A DNA stretch of 8,439 nucleotides from Clostridia bacterium (GTDB lineage: Bacteria > Bacillota > Clostridia > TANB77 > CAG-508): contig JAAVXQ010000046.1 in assembly GCA_022790685.1 (NCBI GenBank), positions 1-8,439 on the forward strand, written 5' to 3'. Made by a program: the position numbers and the translations under genes. The notes below the pieces were generated by a model. That model did no database searches. It saw only the letters and a program-made list of their open reading frames with translations, and was not told the DNA's origin. This document shows positions 1 through 6,695 of this stretch, piece by piece (within the stretch, counting starts at the first letter, position 1; each line of letters opens with the position of its first letter).

Positions 1-176
1 GATATAAGTTTAAATGTATAGATTCACTAATAACTAATTTTCATTTACCAGAATCTACCTTAATAATGCTAGTATCTAGTTTAGCAGGAAGAGAATTTGT
101 AATGGAAGCATATGAAGAAGCAGTAAAAGAAAGATATAAATTCTTTAGTTTTGGAGATGCAATGGTTATACTTTAA
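1..176 (+). CDS. queA: QueA C-terminal end (S-adenosylmethionine:tRNA ribosyltransferase-isomerase), partial
   Basis: The frame starting at base 3 is open from the window edge to a TAA at 174-176 and gives 57 residues. It contains the QueA C-terminal signature: a DSLITNFHLPEST stretch, then LVSSLAGRE, and the ending FFSFGDAMVIL. QueA transfers and isomerises the ribosyl part of S-adenosylmethionine onto preQ1-modified tRNA to make epoxyqueuosine, the step after Tgt. About 280 residues are missing upstream of the window. tgt follows 82 bases later on the same strand, the usual queA-tgt pairing, so the two are probably co-transcribed. Assignment from the conserved tail is firm even though most of the gene is not visible. 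Confidence 0.93.
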   Translation, partial: YKFKCIDSLITNFHLPESTLIMLVSSLAGREFVMEAYEEAVKERYKFFSFGDAMVIL

Positions 177-179
177 AAG

Positions 180-212
180 AAGGTTTATGGGTAAAACCTT
201 AATAAAAACCTA
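180..212 (+). promoter_or_regulatory. Possible H-type RNA pseudoknot between queA and tgt
   Basis: Bases 180-186 (AAGGTTT) pair with 194-200 (AAACCTT), a 7-bp stem. Its loop carries TGGGT (188-192), which can pair with ACCTA (208-212) downstream, with one G-U pair, giving a second 5-bp stem across an A-rich linker (201-207). This is the layout of a preQ1-I riboswitch: short stem, loop pairing with a tail, and an AATAAAAACC-type tail. The location, before the gene whose enzyme uses preQ1, fits. Against it: there is no cytosine just before the 3' strand of the first stem, where preQ1-I riboswitches recognise the ligand. It is not followed by a T-run, so it is not a terminator. No function is shown. 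Confidence 0.3.
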
Positions 213-220
213 AATAATGT

Positions 221-246
221 GAGGAGAAAACGTATAGATTATACGT
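221..246 (+). promoter_or_regulatory. tgt ribosome binding site separated from its start by a hairpin
   Basis: The only good Shine-Dalgarno sequence upstream of tgt is GAGGAG at 221-226, 32 bases before the ATG at 259, much too far for normal initiation. Between them lies a perfect 7-bp inverted repeat, ACGTATA (230-236) and TATACGT (240-246), with a 3-base loop. If folded, this hairpin removes 17 bases and brings the site to roughly 15 bases from the ATG. A TAG at 235-237 in the tgt frame rules out a start further upstream; only ATT or ATA codons lie between. Whether the hairpin forms and controls translation is inference. Confidence 0.5.
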
Positions 247-258
247 AAAAAATATAAA

Positions 259-1395
259 ATGGAAAACAAACATGCAGTAACCTATGAGCTTTTACATACT
301 TGCAAACAATCAGGAGCAAGAAGAGGAGTAATACATACACCTCATGGAGATATACAAACACCAATTTTTATGCCTGTTGGAACACAGGCCACAGTAAAGG
401 CAATGACACCAGAAGAACTAAAAGAAGATGTACAAGCTCAAATTATTTTAGCAAATACATATCATTTATTTTTAAGACCAGGACATAATCTTGTAAAAGA
501 AGCAGGAGGTCTTCATAAGTTTATGCATTGGGATAGACCAATCTTAACAGATAGTGGTGGATTTCAAGTATTTAGTTTAGGTGCTTTAAGAAAAATAACT
601 GAAGAGGGTGTGGAATTTAGATCTCATTTAGATGGAAGTAAAAAATTTCTAAATCCAGAAATTGCTATGGAAATTGAAGAAGCACTTGGTTCAGATATTA
701 TGATGGCATTTGATGAATGTTGTCCATATCCTTCTACATATGAATATACAAAAAAGTCAATGGAAAGAACTACAAGATGGGCATTAAGATGTAAAGAGGC
801 TCATAAAAACACAGAAAATCAAGCTCTATTTGGAATTATACAGGGTGGATTTTTTAAAGATTTAAGAGAGAAATCAGCAAAAGATTTAATAGAAATGGAT
901 CTTCCCGGTTATGCTATAGGTGGAATAAGTGTTGGAGAACCAAAGGAAGAATTTTTAGATATATTAAGATATACTACACCACTTATGCCAGAAAATAAAC
1001 CAAGATATTTAATGGGAGTTGGAACACCAGATTATTTAATTGAAGCAGCAATTGCAGGAATAGACATGTGTGATTGTGTTCTTCCGACTAGAATTGCAAG
1101 ACATGGAACAGCTATGACTACTTATGGAAAAGTAGTAGTAAGAAATGCTAGCTATGAAAAAGATTTTACTCCTCTTGATCCAGAATGCGATTGCTATACT
1201 TGTAAAAATTATACAAGAGCATATATAAGACATTTAATAAATACTAAGGAAATATTAGGAGTAAGACTTTTATCAATTCATAATTTACGATTCTTGACTA
1301 AATTGATGGATAGAGTTAGAATAGAAATAGAAAATGATAACTTATTAAATTTTAGAGATGAATTTTATAATAAATATGGATATGAAGTAAAATAG
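259..1395 (+). CDS. tgt: tRNA-guanine(34) transglycosylase (queuine/preQ1 tRNA-ribosyltransferase)
   Basis: Tgt swaps the guanine at the wobble position of tRNAs with GUN anticodons (Asp, Asn, His, Tyr) for preQ1, the committing step of queuosine formation in the tRNA; QueA acts next. The 378-residue length is typical of bacterial Tgt. Visible family residues: TDSGGFQVFSL at 97-107 with the active-site Asp98; the binding segment FDECCPYP at 151-158; the IGGISVGEP loop at 220-228; DCVLPTR from Asp272, the nucleophile; and the zinc site Cys310, Cys312, Cys315 and His341 (CxCx2C then x25 to His). The start at 259 puts the N-terminus in register with Firmicute Tgt proteins (YELLHTCKQSGARRG). It is odd only in its distant ribosome binding site. 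The WG-repeat gene follows 13 bases after the stop. Confidence 0.97.
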   Translation: MENKHAVTYELLHTCKQSGARRGVIHTPHGDIQTPIFMPVGTQATVKAMTPEELKEDVQAQIILANTYHLFLRPGHNLVKEAGGLHKFMHWDRPILTDSGGFQVFSLGALRKITEEGVEFRSHLDGSKKFLNPEIAMEIEEALGSDIMMAFDECCPYPSTYEYTKKSMERTTRWALRCKEAHKNTENQALFGIIQGGFFKDLREKSAKDLIEMDLPGYAIGGISVGEPKEEFLDILRYTTPLMPENKPRYLMGVGTPDYLIEAAIAGIDMCDCVLPTRIARHGTAMTTYGKVVVRNASYEKDFTPLDPECDCYTCKNYTRAYIRHLINTKEILGVRLLSIHNLRFLTKLMDRVRIEIENDNLLNFRDEFYNKYGYEVK

Positions 1396-1408
1396 GGGGA
1401 TAAAAAAT

Positions 1409-2911
1409 ATGAATTTAGAAGAAAGTGATGCTTTTGTAAAAGAAAATGAAAGAACTGAAAGAAAAAGAAGAACAGTTCTTGCTTCAATTGTAGTATGTGT
1501 CATATTAGCTGCTTTATTATTTATTCTAATTGTAATAATAACAATTCAGGATAATAAAACTTTAAAAGTATTTTTAAATGACAAACAATATAAATTTTCT
1601 TCTACTTTTTTTCAAACAATAGATAATGAAACATATGTAAATTTAGAGCAATTATCAATATTATTTGGATATACTTTTCAAAAAGGAGAGTATAAAAAAT
1701 ATAATGAAGACCCAAATAGTTGCTATATAAGTAATGGAATTGAAACTGTTGCAATTACAGCAGGAACAGATCATTTTATTAAATATATAAATAATATTTC
1801 AGAATCAAAATTATTAATGGGAGAGCAAGAAATAACTGTTAGAAATGAAGCTGGATATTCAGAAACCTTTTCCTTAGATAATAAGATTCAATTACTAAAT
1901 GAGTCAATTTATGTTCCATTTGAAAAACTTCCAGAGATATTTAATACATATATAGATATGTCAAAAGAAAATAGAATAAGATTGTATACTCTAGAAAATA
2001 GATTTTTGTCAATGATGCAAAAATTATCACAAGCTAATACAAAATATACACAATTAAGTGGAGAATATGAAAATATTAAAGCACTAGTTTATGGACTAGC
2101 AGTAGTAGGACAAGGTCAAGAGTTTGGAGTAATATCTAGTGTTAATGGAAAAGAGATAATAGGACCTAAATATTCACAAATGCAATTTATACAAAATGCT
2201 AAAGAATTTTTGGTAAATGCAGAAAATACAGTCGGATTAATTTCAAAAGAAGGTACAACAATAATACCACCAACAGAATATGATGAAATTTCACTATTAG
2301 ATGAAAAAGCTGGAATTTATATGGTTAAAAAAGGCAAAGAATATGGAGTACTAAATAGAAAAGGTGAAGTTGTAATATATGTAGAATATGATGAAATTGG
2401 ACTTAAAGATGTAGAAAAATATTCTGCAGATGAAATAAAAAATGGAACTATTTTATTTGGAACTAGCATACCAGTAAAGAAAGATTCTAAATATGGATTA
2501 TATTCAGTGGATGGGAAAGAAATATTAGCAACAGAATTTACTAGATTTGGATATATTGCTGAAAAAGATAAAGATTCAAGTGAAAGTGAAGAAAGTGTTT
2601 TACTAATACCAGAAGAAGTTGGAATTAAAGGTATTGTAGTTGGATCTAACAAGGGATATGGAATATATGACATTAATGCAGAAAACTGGATTGTTAGTGA
2701 TGTTTGTACAAAAATATTCTCAAAAACTAAACTAGGAAAAACAAATTACTATTTTGAATATAATGGAGTACAAATGGACTTAGAGGATTACTTAGAACAA
2801 AATGATTTAAAATCAATAAAAGATGATGAGGAATCTTCAATAGAAACAGGAACTGACGTAGATAATACGATTTCTGATTTAGTAGATAATGAAATTGTAA
2901 ATAATTTATAA
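1409..2911 (+). CDS. Membrane-anchored WG-repeat protein with stalk-like N-terminal domain, function unknown
   Basis: 500 residues. A basic, charged N-terminus (ERTERKRR, 15-22) precedes one transmembrane helix at about 23-46, so the rest should lie outside the membrane (type II orientation, inferred). Residues 50-195 resemble the copper-amine-oxidase N-terminal-like 'stalk' domain of Firmicute surface proteins (TYVNLEQLSILFGYTF at 75-90; SIYVPFEKLPEIF at 166-178). From about 238 come WG-type repeats, each a Gly-Val/Leu/Ile-hydrophobic strand, a turn such as xxGKEI, then a strand and a YDEI-like end: 239-258, 275-294, 312-331, 362-381 and a degenerate one near 417-436. The C-terminus (from 457) is acidic and low in complexity. 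Ribosome binding site GGGGGA at 1395-1400. It is probably co-transcribed with tgt and occupies the place where many Clostridia carry yajC. The family call is good; its role is unknown and no catalytic motif is seen. Confidence 0.85.
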   Translation: MNLEESDAFVKENERTERKRRTVLASIVVCVILAALLFILIVIITIQDNKTLKVFLNDKQYKFSSTFFQTIDNETYVNLEQLSILFGYTFQKGEYKKYNEDPNSCYISNGIETVAITAGTDHFIKYINNISESKLLMGEQEITVRNEAGYSETFSLDNKIQLLNESIYVPFEKLPEIFNTYIDMSKENRIRLYTLENRFLSMMQKLSQANTKYTQLSGEYENIKALVYGLAVVGQGQEFGVISSVNGKEIIGPKYSQMQFIQNAKEFLVNAENTVGLISKEGTTIIPPTEYDEISLLDEKAGIYMVKKGKEYGVLNRKGEVVIYVEYDEIGLKDVEKYSADEIKNGTILFGTSIPVKKDSKYGLYSVDGKEILATEFTRFGYIAEKDKDSSESEESVLLIPEEVGIKGIVVGSNKGYGIYDINAENWIVSDVCTKIFSKTKLGKTNYYFEYNGVQMDLEDYLEQNDLKSIKDDEESSIETGTDVDNTISDLVDNEIVNNL

Positions 2912-2916
2912 GATAT

Positions 2917-2967
2917 AAAAACATTTACATTAAAAATAGAAAAAATTTTTAATGTAGGTGTTTTTTT
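2917..2967 (+). terminator. Rho-independent terminator of the queA-tgt operon
   Basis: Bases 2917-2937 pair with 2945-2965 over about 21 bp with two G-U pairs. The loop is 7 bases and the strand ends in a T-run through 2967. The stem begins six bases after the WG-repeat stop codon. The A-run on the left arm would also let it act on the opposite strand, but no minus-strand gene is seen. Confidence 0.88.
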
Positions 2968-2991
2968 ATGCTTAACTTTATCTAAAAAATA

Positions 2992-3027
2992 TATAAGTTT
3001 TATATAGTATACAATATAAAACTTATA
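2992..3027 (+). repeat. Perfect 13-bp inverted repeat upstream of the TIGR04086 gene
   Basis: TATAAGTTTTATA (2992-3004) and TATAAAACTTATA (3015-3027) are exact reverse complements separated by 10 bases, themselves containing GTATAC. A partial third copy, TATAAGTTT at 3079-3087, falls between the predicted -10 box and the ribosome binding site of the next gene. There is no T-run after the right arm, so this is not a terminator. An operator for a dimeric regulator is one reading; chance in AT-rich DNA is less likely for 13 exact pairs but not excluded. Confidence 0.6.
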
Positions 3028-3050
3028 CTTTATTAAATTGAATGAATATT

Positions 3051-3079
3051 TTTACAAAACCAAACTATATATTTAATAT
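3051..3079 (+). promoter_or_regulatory. Predicted sigma-A promoter of the TIGR04086 gene
   Basis: TTTACA (3051-3056) and TAATAT (3074-3079) are 17 bases apart. Transcription would start near 3086, just ahead of the AGGAGG at 3088-3093, leaving a very short leader. It is a moderate match in an AT-rich spacer, supported by the terminator upstream at 2917-2967. Confidence 0.5.
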
Positions 3080-3100
3080 ATAAGTTTAGGAGGAGAAAAT

Positions 3101-3493
3101 ATGGAAGGATTAGAAAAAGAAAAAATAAATTACTTTTTTCCGCTAATAAAAGGACTAGTAATTGCGTTTGTTATGACAATAGCTATGATTTTTTTAGTAT
3201 CAGTATTACTTTGTAATACAAATTTAAATGAGTCTATAATAAATCCACTTATAATTTTTGCAACAAGTTTTAGTATACTTACAGGAGGATTTTTTACCAC
3301 CAAAAGTTTAGAGAAAAATGGAATTATTACAGGAGGAGTGCTAGGTCTTATTTATATATTGTCAATTTATATATTATCAAGTATATTAAGTTCTAATTTT
3401 ACAATAAATATAAATTCTATCATTTTAATAATAAGCAGTATATTATGTGGAGCTATTGGAGGAATAATAGGGGTTAATATGCAAAATAGATAA
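3101..3493 (+). CDS. TIGR04086/DUF3792-type small membrane protein
   Basis: 130 residues with four predicted transmembrane helices at about 14-37, 46-65, 74-96 and 104-125 and short loops. Glycine-rich turns lie at 61-63 (TGG), 77-82 (TGGVLG) and 117-124 (GAIGGIIG). Size, topology and the Gly pattern fit the TIGR04086 (DUF3792) family of Firmicute membrane proteins, which is commonly found beside yajC and secDF; the location here agrees. The molecular function of the family is not known. The start is supported by AGGAGG at 3088-3093, seven bases before the ATG. It has its own promoter and a terminator directly behind, so it appears to be transcribed alone. Family call is by pattern and context, without a profile search. 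Confidence 0.75.
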   Translation: MEGLEKEKINYFFPLIKGLVIAFVMTIAMIFLVSVLLCNTNLNESIINPLIIFATSFSILTGGFFTTKSLEKNGIITGGVLGLIYILSIYILSSILSSNFTININSIILIISSILCGAIGGIIGVNMQNR

Positions 3494-3507
3494 AAAATAT
3501 ATTAAAG

Positions 3508-3545
3508 AAAAAAATGTATATACTTTTTGTGTGTACATTTTTTTT
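3508..3545 (+). terminator. Rho-independent terminator after the TIGR04086 gene
   Basis: The left arm at 3508-3523 pairs with 3529-3544 (16 bp, two G-U pairs) around a five-T loop. The right arm ends in an eight-T run at 3538-3545. It separates the small membrane-protein gene from the HD-secDF operon. Confidence 0.85.
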
Positions 3546-3573
3546 ATTATACTAAAATTATTTTATAAAGTAG

Positions 3574-3602
3574 TTGATATTTTTTGAAATTTAATATACA
3601 AT
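3574..3602 (+). promoter_or_regulatory. Strong sigma-A promoter of the HD-secD-secF operon
   Basis: TTGATA (3574-3579) and TACAAT (3597-3602) lie exactly 17 bases apart, each one mismatch from consensus. The start site would be near 3609, giving a leader of about 27 bases to the ATG at 3636. A terminator ends just upstream at 3545, so this is the natural operon promoter. Confidence 0.75.
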
Positions 3603-3635
3603 TTACAAAGATTTATATTACTTAGGAGGAAACAT

Positions 3636-4295
3636 ATGGTGACTTTTGAAGACGTGAAAAACAATGAAGATGTTAGAGAACTCATTAAGAATGCCCAAAA
3701 GCAACTAGATGTATTGGGATATACAGAGCATTCTGCAAGACATGTTTCTTTAGTTGCAGAAAGAGCAGCATATATTTTAGAGACATTAGGATATGATGAA
3801 CATAGAATAGAACTTGCTAAAATAGCTGGATATATGCATGATATTGGAAATTCTGTAAATAGAGTAGACCATGCACACACTGGTGCAATATTATCATATA
3901 ACATTCTAAAAAATATGGGGATGGATATATCAGATATAACAGAAATAATGATGGCTATTGGAAATCATGATGAATCAACAGGAACAGCAGTAAGTGATAT
4001 TTCAGCAGCATTAATTTTGGCTGACAAATCTGATGCACATAGGAGTAGAGTATCAAAAAAAGATAGAGGAATTTTTGATAAGCATGATGAAGTAAATTTT
4101 GCAGTTACACATTCAGAACTTAAAATAGATTTAGAAGAAAGAAAAGTTATTTTAAATTTAAAAATAGATACTAACATTTGTCCAGTTATAGACTATTTTG
4201 AAATATTTATGGATAGAACAAAAATGAGTAAAAGAGCAGCTAAATATTTAGGATTATGGTTTGAATTAGTAATAAATGATACAAACTTATTATAA
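3636..4295 (+). CDS. HD-domain metal-dependent phosphohydrolase, substrate unknown
   Basis: 219 residues, cytoplasmic, no membrane segment. The HD fold spans about 28-140: His32 and His36 (EHSARH), the diagnostic doublet His68-Asp69 in GYMHDIGN, His79 and His81, His111 in GNHDES, and Asp130 with Asp133/His135 in LADKSDAH. His36, His68, Asp69 and Asp130 are the likely metal ligands, so the site looks intact. The segment from about 150 is an extra C-terminal domain with beta strands (KIDLEERKVILNLKID, 163-178). HD proteins hydrolyse phosphomono- or diesters such as nucleotides; the substrate cannot be read from sequence. An HD gene in front of secD is a recurrent clostridial arrangement. Start supported by AGGAGG at 3624-3629. 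secD begins 18 bases after the stop. Confidence 0.88.
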   Translation: MVTFEDVKNNEDVRELIKNAQKQLDVLGYTEHSARHVSLVAERAAYILETLGYDEHRIELAKIAGYMHDIGNSVNRVDHAHTGAILSYNILKNMGMDISDITEIMMAIGNHDESTGTAVSDISAALILADKSDAHRSRVSKKDRGIFDKHDEVNFAVTHSELKIDLEERKVILNLKIDTNICPVIDYFEIFMDRTKMSKRAAKYLGLWFELVINDTNLL

Positions 4296-4313
4296 ATTTA
4301 GGAGGAATATGTT

Positions 4314-5753
4314 GTGAAAAGTAAATTAAAAATTGTAGGTATTTCTTTATTGGTGATATTAATATCTCTAATAGCTTTTGTAGGAATATATTTAAAAAAA
4401 TCAAATGTATGGGAAAATCAAATTCCAGAATTTAAATTTGGAATGGAATTAGATGGAGTAAGAGAATTAAGATATATAGTAGATACTACAGAAGAAGAAA
4501 AAAATGTATACATAGATGCAGAAGGAAATATTTTAGGTGAAGTTAAAGAAAAAGACGAAGAAAAGTCAGATAATGGACAAGAAATTTCTTTAGATGCACC
4601 AGCAGAAGAAACTAAAACAGAAGAAGTTGCAGTTCCGGAAACTGAAAAGGTAAATTATGCAACTGAAATCAGAAAAATAAAGAAAAATGAAGATGCTGAT
4701 GTAAATATAGAAAATTTTGAAAAAACTAAAAGTATGATTCAAACAAGAATAGAAGAAAATAAAAACTTCGAATATAATATAAGACAAGATAATATGACAG
4801 GAGAATTAGTTATAGAAGTACCAAATAGAGATGAAGACGTTAATTATGTCAGAAGTGCGGTTGAAACTTTTGGTAAATTTGAAGTTATTGATGAACAAAC
4901 AGGTATAATATTACTTAATAATTCTCATGTAAAAAAATATTCAGCAATGGTGAATAATACATCAGGATATCAATCTTATTTAGTAATAGAATTTACAAAA
5001 GAAGGTGCTGAAAAATTAAAAGAAATAAGTAAAGAATATATAGAAACTGTGAATGAAGCAGGAGAAAGTACAAAGAAATATGTTTCAGTTTTAATTGATG
5101 GAAATGCTATTAGTACAACATATTTTGGAGAAGAAATGCCAGGAGGAGTATTACAAATACCAATTGGACAAGCATCAACAGATTTTAATACACATTCACA
5201 AGTTTTTGAACAGTTAAGTCACATTGTATCTGCTTTGCAAACAGGAAAATTACCAATAGTATATGCTTTAAATACAGATGATTATATACAATCTGCTATA
5301 ACAGAAGATTTAATAAATATATGTAAAATTGCTTTTGCAGTAGTAATAGCATTAATATCAATTTATTTTATAATAAGATATAAAGCAAAAGGACTATTAG
5401 GAGCAATTTTAGCTATAGGATATATTGGAGCATATGTAATAATAATAAAATATACAAATGTTGTTATAACTATAAATTCTATAATAGCATTTTTAGGAAT
5501 GATAGTAATAAATTATATTTTTGTTGGAAGTTATATTTCAAAATTAAATAATAAAGAAAATCCAGTAGAAAGCTTTAATAAAACTATGAAGAAACTATAT
5601 TTAAATATAATACCAATAGTTATCATAGCAATAATATTTACATTTGTTGGAAATGTTATAATAAATACTATAGGAATGATGTTGTTCTGGGGAATTTTAT
5701 TACAAGCCTTATATAATGCTATATTTACAAGAACAATATATGTATCAAAATAA
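4314..5753 (+). CDS. secD: Divergent SecD-type translocase accessory subunit
   Basis: SecD works with SecF beside SecYEG to promote later stages of protein export. The 479 residues show the SecD plan: TM1 (6-27), a large outer domain, then five helices at about 335-355, 358-378, 383-407, 430-452 and 455-475. Recognisable segments are GMELDG (43-48; GLDLQGG in typical SecD), the P1 base strand ELVIEVPN (164-171), and ALQTGKLP (307-314), the usual end of the outer domain. An acidic, low-complexity insert lies at 58-115. Most striking, the TM4 motif DANVLIFER is replaced by an INYIFVGSY stretch (399-407), so the proton-relay Asp is absent. Start: GTG at 4314, eight bases after AGGAGG (4300-4305); the nearer ATG at 4309 is out of frame and hits TGA after two codons. 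secF follows 19 bases on. Confidence 0.85.
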   Translation: MKSKLKIVGISLLVILISLIAFVGIYLKKSNVWENQIPEFKFGMELDGVRELRYIVDTTEEEKNVYIDAEGNILGEVKEKDEEKSDNGQEISLDAPAEETKTEEVAVPETEKVNYATEIRKIKKNEDADVNIENFEKTKSMIQTRIEENKNFEYNIRQDNMTGELVIEVPNRDEDVNYVRSAVETFGKFEVIDEQTGIILLNNSHVKKYSAMVNNTSGYQSYLVIEFTKEGAEKLKEISKEYIETVNEAGESTKKYVSVLIDGNAISTTYFGEEMPGGVLQIPIGQASTDFNTHSQVFEQLSHIVSALQTGKLPIVYALNTDDYIQSAITEDLINICKIAFAVVIALISIYFIIRYKAKGLLGAILAIGYIGAYVIIIKYTNVVITINSIIAFLGMIVINYIFVGSYISKLNNKENPVESFNKTMKKLYLNIIPIVIIAIIFTFVGNVIINTIGMMLFWGILLQALYNAIFTRTIYVSK

Positions 5754-5772
5754 AAGAAAGGATTGTAAAAAG

Positions 5773-6423
5773 ATGAATTTAAAAAGTGTAAATAAAAAAA
5801 TATTATATTTAGCAATGATTCTTTTAATACTAGCAGGTATAGTAGTTGTGGCTCTAAAAGGATTTAAAGTAGATTTAATGTTAGAAAGACATGAATCAGT
5901 AAATTTCTTAATTGGAAAAGATTTTTCTGTTAGAGAAGTAAAAGATATTTGTAGAGAAGTATTTGGAGGAAAATATACAGTTGTAAGAAAAGTTGAAATT
6001 TTTAGTGATACTGTAAATATAAATGCTTCAACAATTACTGATGAAGAAAAAGAAAAATTAGTTTCAAAAATGAATGAGAAATTTGGAACTACAATAGAAG
6101 CTGGAAACTTAGCAGTAAAAACAACACCAAATGTTAGAATTAGAGATATGGTAAGACCATATATAGTACCAGTAATGATAACTATAATAATAATTGCAGC
6201 CTATATAGTAATAAGATTTAGAAATATGAATATGGCTAAATTATTAGTCAAATTAATAGCTATACTTGTTTTATCAGAAGCTATGGTATCAAATCTAGTT
6301 GCAATAATGAGAATTCCTTTTTCTGGTTTAGTAGTAAATTTAATGGCTGTACTTGCAATAATAGAAGTAATAGCTTATATAAACAGTTTAGAAAAGAAAG
6401 CAGCAAGTTTAGAACAAAAATAA
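5773..6423 (+). CDS. secF: Divergent, shortened SecF-type translocase accessory subunit
   Basis: 216 residues against about 300 for typical SecF. TM1 at 8-28 is followed by an outer domain (29-125) with an FSVREVKDICREVF helix (51-64), a VRKVEIFSDTVNINA strand pair (71-85) and an EEKEKLVSKMNEKFG helix (91-105), matching the small SecF P1 domain. Helices at about 129-149, 155-179 and 183-203 follow, then a short basic tail: four in all, not six. The typical Gly-rich FxGG stretch and the D of the TM4 motif are not seen; Glu198 in the last helix lies roughly where that Asp would be. Start chosen at 5773 with AAGGA at 5758-5762; a longer in-frame ATG at 5716 would overlap secD and adds hydrophilic residues. 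Identity rests on domain pattern plus its place behind secD; a terminator closes the operon. Confidence 0.75.
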   Translation: MNLKSVNKKILYLAMILLILAGIVVVALKGFKVDLMLERHESVNFLIGKDFSVREVKDICREVFGGKYTVVRKVEIFSDTVNINASTITDEEKEKLVSKMNEKFGTTIEAGNLAVKTTPNVRIRDMVRPYIVPVMITIIIIAAYIVIRFRNMNMAKLLVKLIAILVLSEAMVSNLVAIMRIPFSGLVVNLMAVLAIIEVIAYINSLEKKAASLEQK

Positions 6424-6442
6424 AATATGTAAAATTTAAATT

Positions 6443-6484
6443 AAGGTGAACTTAAAATATTTAATATTTTAGGTTCATTTTTTT
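6443..6484 (+). terminator. Rho-independent terminator of the HD-secD-secF operon
   Basis: TGAACTTAAAAT from 6447 pairs with ATTTTAGGTTCA ending at 6477 (one G-U pair) and can extend outward to 6443/6481. It ends in a seven-T run at 6478-6484 and lies 20 bases after the secF stop. Confidence 0.85.
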
Positions 6485-6599
6485 ATGTAATATAAATAGT
6501 ATCACTATATAAGAAGTTGTATTTTATAAAAAATATTAAGGTAAATTTTTATATTATATGAAAATTAATATATTGATAAAATTTGTATTTTTATTTCCA
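6485..6599. other. Intergenic AT-rich stretch
   Basis: Between the secF terminator and the promoter of the wall-protein gene I see no open frame with a ribosome binding site, no RNA gene and no convincing hairpin. The full gene-free interval is 6424-6695; its other contents are listed separately. Confidence 0.6.
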
Positions 6600-6634
6600 T
6601 TTACAAAATAAATTGCATATGATAAAATGTCGAA
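6600..6634 (+). promoter_or_regulatory. Sigma-A promoter with extended -10, overlapped by a Spo0A-box heptamer
   Basis: TTTACA (6600-6605) and TAAAAT (6623-6628) are 17 bases apart, with TGA directly before the -10 box (6620-6622), an extended -10. The predicted start is near 6635, leaving a leader of about 60 bases. TGTCGAA at 6628-6634 exactly matches the core 0A box bound by Spo0A in Bacilli and Clostridia and covers the stretch from the last base of the -10 box to the start site, a position that would suit repression. CG dinucleotides are very rare in this DNA, which makes the match more notable, but a single heptamer can occur by chance. Confidence 0.5.
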
Positions 6635-6695
6635 AAATGAGATAAAAACAATTAAAAATTATAAGAAAATTTTATAAATTATAGATGGGGGAAAA

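Noticed and set aside
180..200. queA terminator
   Set aside because: The hairpin is followed by A-rich sequence with no T-run, so it should not terminate transcription.
2317..2924. Minus-strand open frames opposite the WG-repeat gene
   Set aside because: They lack ribosome binding sites and have the Ser/Phe/Ile/Tyr-rich composition expected from the complement of AT-rich coding DNA; the + strand gene has clear domains.
4309..4317. ATG at 4309 as start of secD or as a leader peptide
   Set aside because: It reads ATG TTG TGA, only two codons, and lies three bases from the AGGAGG, too close. GTG at 4314 has correct spacing and opens the long frame.
5716..5772. Longer secF start at 5716 (19 extra residues)
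   Set aside because: It would begin inside secD, has no ribosome binding site of its own and adds a hydrophilic tail before TM1. The ATG at 5773 has AAGGA ten bases ahead.
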